NCBI GenBank assembly: GCA_023014485.1
Contig: JAJOZX010005610.1
Coordinates: forward strand, 177,501 to 241,500
Direction: 5' to 3'
DNA length: 64,000 nt
Origin: Bathynomus jamesi
Taxonomy: Eukaryota; Arthropoda; Malacostraca; Isopoda; Cirolanidae
The notes beneath the pieces are model-generated. The model ran no database searches and had not been told where the DNA came from. It saw nothing but the letters and a program-made list of their open reading frames with translations. The translations under genes and the position numbers were made by a program. Of this stretch, positions 55,384-64,000 are shown piece after piece; the stretch's first letter is position 1; each line of letters opens with the position of its first letter.

Positions 55384-55666
55384 CTCGGTGGTGTAGTGAT
55401 TAGCGTTCCTGACTACGAATCCATCGGCCCCGGGATCGAGACCCGGTGACGGCAGCAGGAGCGCAGCAAAACCCAGCTGTTCATCCTTCCACACAATAAA
55501 AAGAAAGTGGTTGGTAAATAAATGGGTACCCTGGGTGGCCTAGTGGTTAAGACGCTGGGCTGCTGGTGGGGCGTGGTTCGGATTCCTCGTTAAACTGTAG
55601 GAATGAAGTGAAAAGCTTGACCTTCGTCAGAATGAACAATTTGAGCGGAAGCTAACCAAAGGTTAT
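55380..55666 (+). mobile_element. Dimeric tRNA-derived SINE, + strand copy
   Basis: Head 1 (CCTCGGTGGTGTAGTGATTA ... CCCCGGGATCGAGACCCGG), the linker with CCTTCCACACAATAAAAA, head 2 (GGTGGCCTAGTGGTTAAGAC ... GTGGTTCGGATTCC), and the tail with CTTGACCTTCGTCAGAATGA. The best-preserved of the four copies. A 6.4 kb LINE has inserted in its TA tail. Confidence 0.85.
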
Positions 55667-56161
55667 ATATATACAGTATCCCCCTCGATTAGGTACTCCG
55701 GCTTGCCGGGCCGAGGGGGCTCGTACACCTCGTGGGTTGTTGAGGTTTCCTCAACTCCTCGCGGGGTGTGGGCGAAGAGTTACCTAGTTGCGTTTGTTTT
55801 TTTCCCTTTCCTTTTCTTCCCCCCCCCCCTTTCTTTTCTTTTTGCTCCCCCTTTTTTTTCCGTCTCTCTTGGAATTTCTTTTGTCTTGACTCGGTCCTGT
55901 GCCTCTGTCAATCGTAGTATCCCCCCCCCTCTGTTTGTATTTGCAGTCTTGGGGTCATCGGGTGCACCCGCCGGGGGGCATCGCTCCGTGGCTGAGCCGT
56001 GCTCCGGGGATGGTACGGGCGCCCGGACCGCTGCTGCGTCTGGATTGGGTCTTTGCTTGGCCCTTAACGGACAGATCTCCGTAGTGCCAATCTGCTGTTT
56101 TTAAAACGACAGTTAGGTTGGGGGGCGGGCTACCCGGGACGTTGGGCCTGCGCCTTGAAGG

Positions 56162-58145
56162 ATGCAGCGGCGGATGGTGCATCGCCTTGGGTCCGAGACT
56201 GTCTTTTTTGTAAAGCTACTATTTATGGGTTCTATTTCTAAACTTCACTCCCCTCTTGTTGACGACTCTGGCCCGCCCTTGGATTTGGATAAGACTACTA
56301 CTTCTGGTCGTTCAGCGGCCTCTGCCTCCGCTGGATTGACCTTCAAGCCGTATGGCCCCCTCTCGTCCTCTGCGGCGTCTGGCTCTCGTGGCCGGACTCG
56401 TGGTGGCCGTAGGGCGGGGTCTTCGCGGCCCTTGTTCTCTCGCCCACTCTCGGTTACCGTTACACATGGACCTGTCCCTGCTGTCAATTTCTGTCCGGTG
56501 GACAGGTTCCTTGTTCTCCGCCCTTCCGCTGGCTCCCTTCCGGGAAACTCGGAACGGGTGTTTCAGCGCCTTAAGACGATAGGGGTTCCCTGTCGTTATG
56601 ATATCCGCCCTCTGAAGGATGGGTCTCTTCTTTTGAAGTCCCGTTCTTCGGGGTGACTGGGTCCCTTCTACAGTTGCAGGATGTCTTGGGTTGCAGAGTT
56701 TCTGTGACTCCCCATCCGCAATCGAATAGCTGTCAAGGCACCATTTTCGTTTCCCGTCTGCTGTCAATCCCGGTTGGCGAGTTGCAGGAGGATCTTGCCC
56801 CCCAGGGGGTAACGAGGGTCTTCCGCTTTTCGTCGCGCCGGGATGGTGCTCTTACCCCGTCCGCTCGTCTGCTCCTGACCTTTGACTCCCTTGTGCCTCC
56901 GGCCCAGGTGTTCTGGGGCGTGGGTGATCGCCGGTCGTGTGAGTTTTCGGTGCGACCATATGTGCCTGACCCGGTTCGCTGCTTTGGCTGCAACCGGTTC
57001 GGCCATGTTAGCTCTGCGTGCCGCCGTGAGGGTAAGCTATGTGTCCGCTGCGGTGGGCCTGCGCACCCTACCCCGTGGACGAAGCCCCCGCGGTGCTCGA
57101 ACTGCTCGGGGGCCCACCCTTCCTCCTCTCGGGACTGCTCCGTTTTCAAGTTTGAATTCGAGGTGCGGTCCTTAAGGACTACCGAATTCCTTAGTGCGCG
57201 GGAGGCGCGCGATAGGGTCCGTGACCGGGAGCCGCGGCGGGGGTTGTCCTACGCTGCGGCTCTTGGCCCTGGCGGGTCCTCGGGCCCCTCCCGTGCTACC
57301 CCGGCGTCTACCGGAGTGGTGCCCCCCCTGGAAGTTCCGGGGGTTGGTGGTCCTCCTGGCGCCGCGGGTCCTTCTTGTTCCTCTGCCTCACTTTCAGACA
57401 TCCCATCTGATTCCCTGCCTACAAGTGCCCCTTCTCCCTCTCCGGCCTTGGGGTCTGGATCCTTGCCTACTCGTCTCTCGGGTGGGGAAGGTGATGCCCC
57501 GAAGGGGAGGAGGAAGCGTCGCCGTGGTCGGAGTCGGAGTCCTTCCGACCCGATCCTGACTGCTGCTCGCCCTGCTTCCCCTTCTTCCCCTTCTTCACCG
57601 GAGGGGAAGCGGTGCGCTGCTCCTGATCCGCTCGGGACTCCCCCCCCCCTATACGGAGGGCTGGTGAGGCGTCACCTCCCGGTGCCCCGACCAGTGTCCG
57701 GGTGTCGGTTGAGGTACACCGCCCCATGACACCCTCGATTCCTGACTCTGTTCCCATGATAGACCCGGTCGAGAGGGGCCTGGCCCTTCTTCATGGAGTC
57801 TCTCTCCCTTCGGCTCCTGCTGAGAGTGGTCGGGTCTCTCTCCTGGATCTACCTCTCCCACCTGTGGTGGACCTTTCCTCCCCCCCCCCGTCAGTGCTTG
57901 TCTGGTTTGACGAGCCCTCGGACATCTGATTCTCCCCGGCCCCCTCTGGTGGGGTTAGGGGTTTCGGCTGGGCCCGTCTCGTCGTCTCTCCCCCTCCAGG
58001 GGAGCCCCCCTCTGACCTCCCTGTTCTACTCTCCACTTCTCGTTCTACTACGGGTGAAGCAGCTGCGGGGTCGGTGGCCCCTACCACCCCTCCCGTTCGG
58101 GGTGAGTCGGGGAAGCCGATTCCGTCCCTGGTTACGGACCGTTGA
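56162..58145 (+). pseudogene. LINE ORF1, nucleic-acid-binding protein with zinc knuckles
   Basis: Starts MQRRMVHRLGSETVFF. A one-base shift at about 56650 is needed to join KSRSSG to TGSLLQLQDVLG. The middle region has an RRM-like stretch (TIFVSRLLSIPVGELQEDLA) followed by CCHC-type knuckles: CFGCNRFGHVSSAC, CVRCGGPAH and CSNCSGAHPSSSRDC at about 56980-57145. The C-terminal part is Pro/Ser-rich and basic (KGRRKRRRGRSRS), with at least two more shifts after 57720, ending at VTDR. This architecture is standard for ORF1 of I- and jockey-type LINEs, which coats the RNA template. Whether the shifts are real or base-call errors in GC-rich runs is open. Confidence 0.85.
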
Positions 58146-61100
58146 GTTTGCTGCTCAGCTTGGTCCGTGGCTATTTCGCTGTTTTCTCTGCCTCTTATAA
58201 TGCCGCTTCCCCTTACAGTTCCATTTTGCATTGGAACTGTAGGGGGCTTTTAGCTAACTGGGAGAACCTTGCCTCCCTGCTGGAGAGCGAGCGGCCTTCC
58301 TGTGTTTTTCTCCAGGAGACTATCCTGGCTGTGCGGGGGCTCCCTCGTCTCTCTGGCTATGATGGTTTCCCTTGCACCCCGGATGAGCGCACACGCAGGC
58401 GGGGTGCGGCGATTTATGTGCATCATTCGTTACCATAGCGAGATGTGCCTCTTCGCACTTCCTTGCAGGCTGTGGCTGTGCGGCTCTTTTTAGATCGCCA
58501 GTACACTGCTTGCTCGATTTATATTCCTCCTCATGACCCTCCTTCTCGCAACGCGGTTCGCGAGTTGGTACTGCAACTGCCTCGACCGTTTCTCCTCCTC
58601 GGGGACTTTAACAGTCGCGACCCGGCTTGGGGAGATGTCCGGTCGACTAATGTTGCTGGTATGTTACTCTCCTTAATGGAGGAACTTTCCTTTGCGTGCC
58701 TCAATTCCGGTGACCCTACTTACTTCCACGAACCCACGGGTTCATTTACCTGTATTGATCTCTCCTTGGTGTCCCTCGATGCCTTACTCGATTTTTCGTG
58801 GAAGGTGTTGGGGGACTCTTATGGCAGTGATCATTACCCAGTCTGTCTTGAGCCGGTCGGACCGCAGCCGGGTGTCTCGTCTCGACCGAGGTGGTGCCTT
58901 GCGCGGGCTGACTGGCCATCCTTCCGAGCTCGTTCCGTCATTGCCCGTTCGGTGTTGAGCTTTGGCTCTGTGGATGAGAGCTTGGAGTTCTTCGAGCGGG
59001 TATTGATGGGCGTCGCGGAGGGCTGTATTCCTCGATCTTCCGGTAACCCGCGGACGCGTAGCGTCCCGTGGTGGACTCCAGCATGTCACCGGGCGGTGTG
59101 CGAGAGGAAGAGGGCGACGCGCCGCTTCCACCGCACCCGGCGCGCGGACCACTTGATTGAGATGCGGCGGGCGAAGGCTTTCGCCCGCCGGACTCTCAAG
59201 TTGGCCCGTCGGGCCTCTTGGCGTGCTTTTGTGTCCGGCATTTCCTCGTCTACCCCTTCTGCTGCTGTGTGGCGGAAGGTACGTAGTATCGAGGGGAAGC
59301 CGGTCCTTGCTAGTCGCCCTGTCCTTCGGGACGGGGACGGCTTCCTTTCGGATCCTGTTGCTGTGGCCGATCGGCTGGCTGGGGCTTTTGCTGCGGTTTC
59401 CCGTTCGCCTTCAGCTGCGGATCGTCCTTTGTCGAATGTTACGTTCCCGCCGCCTGGGAACGAGCCCTATAACCGTCTCTTTACGATGCGGGAACTTCGG
59501 GCTGCCTTGGCAACCCGTCGTTCTTCCGCCCTGGCCCTGATGACATTCCGTATGACTTTCTTTGGAATCTGCACCCGATGGCCCTACACTTCTTGCTGGA
59601 TCTTTTCAACCGGGTGTGGGTTGAGGGGTCGTTCCCTTCCCGTTGGAGGGAGGCGATTGTGGTCCCGATACCTAAGCCGGGGAAGGATCCGGCGGAGGTG
59701 GCGGGCTATCGGCCTATTGCCTTGACGAGCTGCTTATGCAAGCTCCTGGAAAAGATGGTGGCCGTTCGACTTTCATTTACACTGGAGTCGCTTGGGTCAT
59801 ACCCCCCGACCCAGTATGGCTTTCGTCGATTTCGGGGTACTCTGGACCCCCTTCTCCTCCTTGGTCATGATGTACGGGAGGCCTTTTCCCGCCGGAATCT
59901 TGTTCTGGCCGTCGTCTTCGATGTCCAAAAGGCCTATGACACGACCCGTCGGGGAGTTGTCATGGACCGTTTGAAGTCTCTTGGTTTTGTGGGCTTTTTG
60001 CCCACATTTCTTCGTAACTTCCTCTGCCGTCGCACTTTCCGCGTCCGTAATGGTGCGGCCCTATCTGACCTGTATGTTCAGGAGGAGGGGGTGCCCCAGG
60101 GGTGTGTCTTGAGCGTCTCCTGCTTCAATCTGGTCATGTCTGCGCTACCGGGAGCCCTTCCGCCCTCGGTGCGATGTTCCATCTATGCCGACGATCTGGC
60201 TGTCTATGCCGCGGGAACGAGTCCCCCCCTCGTGGAGAGGCAAGTCCAACTCGCGGTCAATCGGGTTGAACGCTGGGCGTCGTCGGTGGGCCTTACGCTG
60301 TCTTCCCCGAAGACTTCGTGTGTGGCCTTCCTTCCGTCGAGGAGACGGGGGTCCGGCGCCGTCCCGACCTTTAATCTTACACTCGGGGGTCAGCCTCTGG
60401 CCCTCGTTCAGTCGGTGCGTTTCCTGGGGGTGGTTTTCGACAGCCGTTTGAGCTGGGTTCCCCACCTTGCCGGCTGCGCGAGTCTGTAAGACGTACCCTG
60501 GATTTACTGGGACATCTATCGCATACTACATGGGGCGCGGATAGGCGGACACTCCTCCGTTTGTACGTGTCCTTGGTACAATCCAAATTAGATTATGGGA
60601 GTGTGGTGTATGGCTCCGCCTCCCGTACGGCCCTTCGGATACTGGATCCCGTCCTCTCTAGAGGACTGCGCATGTCATCTGGCGCCTTCCGCTCCTCTCC
60701 GGTTGATAGTCTGCAGGTTGAGTGCGACATCCCTCCCTTGGGGGATCGGATGTCGTTCCTCATTGCTAAGCACTATCTCCGGATCCTCCGTCTTCCCAAC
60801 TCTCCTCTGTTCCAGGTGGTGGAGAGGCGTTCTGCCGGGATGAGGGTTGGTATTTCACCGACACGGTGACCTCCCTCCTCGATGGTATGGGCACTCCTCC
60901 TCCATCCGTTATACCGGTCTCTTTCAGGGGTGTTGCACCTTGGGAGAGCACCCCTGTTGCGTGCTGTAGGGCGTTGCGCCCCGTTCGCAGGACCGATTCG
61001 GACTCTGCCTTGCTTCGGTCTCTGTTCCTTCAGCATGCGGCGTGTCACTCTGCATGTGTTGCGGTCTTCACGGATGGCTCGAGGTCGTCGGGGGCGTTGG

Positions 61101-61896
61101 AGCCGCGGCTGTTCCCCAGTCGTCTGCCCTTGCTCCCCGATGTACCCGTCTCCCTGATGAGGCTTCCGTTTTCACGGCGGAGCTCTATGCCATTCTGAGC
61201 GCTCTGGAGGTGGTGCGGAGCATCCGGATGGGTCGTTTGCCATCTATTCGGATTCCCGCAGTGCCCTGGATGGCCTGGAGTGTTTTGACCCTGTCCACCC
61301 ACTGGTCCGACGAATCCAGCTACTGTGCCATACTCTTGTCGCTTTCGGTGGCAAGGAGGTGGTATTTTGCTGGGTCCCAGCACATGTTAACGTGGCTGGA
61401 AATGAGGCTGCCGATCGAGCTGCCCGTTCCGCGTGCCGACTGCAGGTTTCACCCGTGTCCCTCCCTTTTTCCGATTATATCCCTGGCTTCCGTAGGTTTT
61501 TGCGCTCCCGGTGGCAGAGTCGCTGGGATGGCGCTACGGATAACAAACTTTGCAAGATTAAACCAAGTTGGGATGTTGGGCCTCTTCCTTCATCGGTCGC
61601 GCCATAAGGAGGTGGCTCTGGCCCGCCTCCGTATTGGCCACACCCACCTGACCCATGGCTATTTGATGGCCGGGGATCGGGTGCCCCGATGTCCCAATTG
61701 TGACGTCCTACTTACAGTTGCCCACCTCCTGGTGGAGTGTCCGCTTTACTCTGCGCTGCGCGCAGAGTATTTTCCCTTTTTGGAGAGCGTCGGGCCTTGT
61801 GATAGGCTTGGCGCTCTTCTGTCTGAAGGTCCCTACTTTTCGATAACCGGGTTGTTCTCCTTCCTCTTTCGCTCCCGACTCCTTTACCGGCTGTGA
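58142..61896 (+). pseudogene. LINE ORF2: endonuclease, reverse transcriptase, RNase H
   Basis: The frame overlaps the ORF1 stop. The endonuclease shows SILHWNCRGLLANWENL, FLQETILAVRG, LLLGDFNSRDPAWGD and DSYGSDHYPVCLE. There is one in-frame TAG at 58436. After a shift near 59530 the RT reads PGPDDIPYDF, PIPKPGKDPAEVAGYRPIAL, YGFRRFRGTLDP, VFDVQKAYDTTRR, EEGVPQGCVLSVSCFNLVMS and the intact catalytic box SIYADDLAVYA near 60180. Further shifts (near 60475, 60870, 61090, 61240, 61600) split the RNase H part: VAVFTDGSRSSG, then EASVFTAELYAILSALEVV, a Ser-Asp-Ser block, and VFCWVPAHVNVAGNEAADRA. It ends with a CCHC motif (CPNCDVLLTVAHLLVECP). All catalytic motifs survive. RNase H places it with I-type clades. 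Confidence 0.9.
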
Positions 61897-62066
61897 CTCC
61901 GCTATGATCTTTCTGCTTTCCCCCGACCTCCTCCTCCTCCTCCTCCTCCCCCGTCTATTGTTCATTTCCATTAGTTGTTCCATAATCTTCGTCCTGTGTT
62001 CGCTCTGCTATCCACCTTTCTTTTGGTGGCCATGAGCGGTCATACTTTGAAACAAAAAAAAATATA

Positions 62067-62820
62067 TATATATATACAGTATATACAGTGTGTGTGTGTG
62101 TGTACAGGAGTTCGTTTCTAGGAGCATGGATACCGATAAAAATATATAAAATGGGGACTCAATCCAAACAGGGGACGTCAACTACGGAAATTTTAAAAAC
62201 TACTTGAGCATCATCCAATACCATTTATAACAATATTGCCACATTTTGATACCTCCAGAATTGTTTGTGTGCTTACGTATTCTGTTGTGTGTTTTTTATG
62301 CCTGAATCAGTGGCGCTGCCTAACAGATACAAGCTGAAACACGAGTTCATAGGCTCCAGTGTGTATTTTTATTGGTTTTTAGTTTGGAATTCCAGCCGAG
62401 CTTTGAACGGCCAAGCTCTAAAGGGACACCTTAACTTATAGCCTAAGTTGAGCTAGACTAAAACAGATTTTATGGAGGTCCTATTCGGTCCTACTTCAAG
62501 GTTGTCGACTCGACGAGGGCCTACTTTAGGCCTAAGTTAGTATAAATAAAAAAAGGGGCAATATTTATGGTCTTCTTTCTAAAACTTACAACAACAACAC
62601 AACCTGCACCACTGAACGGTGCAACAATCCTGCATCTAAACTACAAAACTGAATTACAAGAGAGTTCTCTATAAGACTACGCCCTATTAGTGCCACATTG
62701 AACAAAAGAGCAGAAGGGACGGTTGGCTCTAAAATAAATGACAATTTTTCCCTAACCTTACAATTATGAGATGAATTTGTATATTTTAACTTAATATATA
62801 CACACAAGCAATTAATTTAT
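62067..62820. other. Right duplication of the LINE, then sequence without a gene
   Basis: The 16-base duplication is followed by a short GT run (about 62088-62102). The remainder is AT-rich and unassigned. Confidence 0.55.
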
Positions 62821-62964
62821 TGGGGTTGTTTAACCTCCTTCGCAACATCTAAGGTCATATGACGGAGGGGACCTACAGCTTTACGTGGGATCCGAACCAC
62901 GGGTCGCTACATAATCTGGGCGGGGAGGACGGTCTCCCATCCAACTACTATCCAGACCCGATGA
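62821..62964 (-). mobile_element. 5S rRNA-derived SINE, copy 3 (minus), 5' truncated
   Basis: On the minus strand: GGGTCTGGATAGTAGTTGGA then TGGGAGACCG (5S C box), the body CCACGTAAAGCTGTAGGTCC and GTTGCGAAGGAGGTTAAACA. The 5S-like head begins only at about 5S position 60, so the A box is missing, unlike the copy at 35748. Confidence 0.8.
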
Positions 62965-63705
62965 TATAGCCTATACAAGCAATGCTGCATTAATCAGTTG
63001 TCATCATATCGTTGTGGGATTATAGTGGCTCTTCCTCTTCTAGATTTAACAGCTGTGAAGAAATTAACATTTAAGAAATTAACATTTAAGAAATTAACAA
63101 TAACGCGCTCTTTTAATAAATCATTGTTTTATTCCAAATTAAAATCGCCATCCATACAAAATATATGAAGGCCTTACTATGAAGCACATTTATTAACTAA
63201 AAACTAATGAAGTTTTGACTAACATAATTTTTTAATTTTAAACATAACTGGAGTTTTTTCTCTAATATATAAAAGCGTATTCACTGTAAACATATTTGCT
63301 ATGTCCCCAGAATCACGCATATGTTTCTGCCTTCAAATTCTTTTCCACTCTTATTTGTATAATGCATGATCTTGAAAAACAATATCTAGCCAAGTTGGTC
63401 AAAGTTTAAACATCTGGTATGTATGCATATGTATGTGGGTATGTAATACTGTATTCAAGCACTGAAGAAAGAGAGAGGAGGAGGGTGCGGAGGGTGCGAA
63501 GAGTGTTACTGAACCGACACAGATGATGATGATGATGATTATAAAATCCACAAATACACATTTCGTTTGCTTATCGAATTTTGACACACATAGTCCATTG
63601 TCTTTGTGAATGGCTAAACTTTTCTCTTCCTACTTCTAAAGGCGATTGCCTGTTGTAACTAATTATGGTAATTAACTGTTATTAATAATGCCTTCGCGCT
63701 TGCAG
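62965..63705. other. Intronic sequence, no feature seen
   Basis: AT-rich, with a short (GAT)n run near 63521-63539. It belongs to the intron preceding the last visible peroxidase exon. Confidence 0.5.
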
Positions 63706-63869
63706 TACCTGACACTAATGAAAACCCCAGATGTTGCGACAGGGATGCCAATTCCCCGAGTGCTTCCCCATTATGGTGACAGAGAAAGATGCTTTTTTTG
63801 CCCTCTTCAAGCAAAACTGCCTTTCTGTCGTTAGATCGGTGCCAGGAGTGTCGTACAACTGCAAATTTG
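63706..63869 (+). CDS. Heme peroxidase exon (CFPI ... CLSVVRSVPG), with frame break
   Basis: After CGCTTGCAG, and with the T carried from 54678, it reads LPDTNENPRCCDRDANS, then loses frame at a run of four C (63754-63757). One base further on, the expected sequence continues as PECFPIMVTEKDAFFALFKQ, NCLSVVRSVPGVSYNCKFG. This matches the region after the distal heme site in arthropod peroxidases (C-F-P-I, DxFF, C-x-x-x-x-RS-x-P). Five C instead of four would keep a single open frame. The exon appears to end before GCAAGT at 63870, a GC-type donor, because translation beyond it (KSKLVLLL) no longer resembles the family. Confidence 0.75.
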
Positions 63870-64000
63870 GCAAGTCAAAATTAGTTCTGTTGCTCACTCG
63901 CATTCGGAATTTTCAAATTAATGCGAATAATAGGTTATTATATTCTTAAACGTCTCCAATCTACTGAAATAAAAACAAATTTATGTAATTTTTCACAACC

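Larger units (their letters stand above)
55680..62066 (+). mobile_element. Full-length RNase-H-bearing LINE (I/Nimb-like)
   Basis: Begins CCCCCTCGATTAGGTACTCC and ends in an A run at about 62054-62062. The 16-base string TATATATATACAGTAT lies just before it (55664-55679) and again after it (62067-62082), so this is a complete insertion with a target duplication, in the TA tail of a SINE. A 5' untranslated part of about 480 bases with long pyrimidine runs precedes two ORFs. The body is GC- and CpG-rich against AT-rich flanks, consistent with a young copy. It lies in the same orientation as the host peroxidase gene, within its intron. Confidence 0.9.

Noticed and set aside
57791..58231. 146-codon and other minus-strand frames across 55.9-61.9 kb
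   Set aside because: GC-rich LINE DNA gives long antisense frames; the + strand holds the knuckles, YADD and RNase H motifs.

Overview
This is a repeat-packed, AT-rich stretch of animal nuclear DNA, most likely from an arthropod and probably a decapod crustacean. The clues are the very many (TA)n, (CA)n and (GT)n tracts, the mix of Tc1/mariner, hAT and Tigger transposons with LINEs, 5S- and tRNA-derived SINEs, and introns with ordinary GT-AG borders. No bacterial-style operons, rRNA operons or CRISPR arrays were seen. The species call is inference from repeat style only.

Host gene. I recognise one host gene, on the + strand from about 46.7 kb to the right edge: an animal heme peroxidase (peroxinectin / chorion-peroxidase type). 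Five exons join in phase (50002-50128, 50344-50460, 51738-51838, 54508-54678, 63706-63869), and a phase-compatible upstream exon is likely at 46658-46740. The distal heme site is plain in exon 4 (WGQALDHDLTLT). The last visible exon needs one extra base in a C run to stay open, and seems to end at a GC-type splice donor. The 9 kb intron before it holds a complete 6.4 kb LINE.

Layout. 0-9 kb: microsatellites, a mariner 5' end, a perfect 52-bp palindrome, a broken Tc1 element, a tail-to-tail pair of dimeric tRNA-derived SINEs and a decayed LINE. 9-13.7 kb: a 529-bp hAT derivative with an 8-bp target duplication, a LINE 3' end, a 5S-rRNA-derived SINE and a small MITE. 13.76-19.12 kb: a DNA transposon (element I) with a 15-bp inverted repeat and a perfect 8-bp duplication, split by a nearly complete Tigger element. 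20-22.5 kb: an antisense LINE copy and a Penelope-like fragment. 22.5-36 kb: several MITEs, a tandem-dimer hAT element that moved as one unit, an internally deleted LINE, a mariner interrupted by a second element, a hAT element with a transposase remnant, and a second 5S-SINE. 36.5-40.7 kb: a pogo-like remnant carrying a PHD-type finger, and element II, with inverted repeats of about 290 bp and an intron-containing transposase on the minus strand. 42-49.8 kb: another LINE copy, a MITE, a second type of LINE, and an 895-bp fold-back mariner derivative with two 439-bp arms. 50-55.7 kb: peroxidase exons among at least eight small inverted-repeat elements, three of which contain the same hairpin module. 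55.7-62.1 kb: the full-length RNase-H-bearing LINE. 62.1-64 kb: a third 5S-SINE and the last peroxidase exon.

What stands out. Elements I and II encode transposases that share an ordered set of motifs (a DGxK box, D-[GT]-T-x-x-NTG, C-x-x-H-x-x-EL, and PG-x-x-HHARW). They look like two branches of one cut-and-paste superfamily that I cannot name from sequence alone. The second unusual pattern is a TTAGG-flavoured hairpin module carried inside MITEs whose terminal repeats are unrelated.
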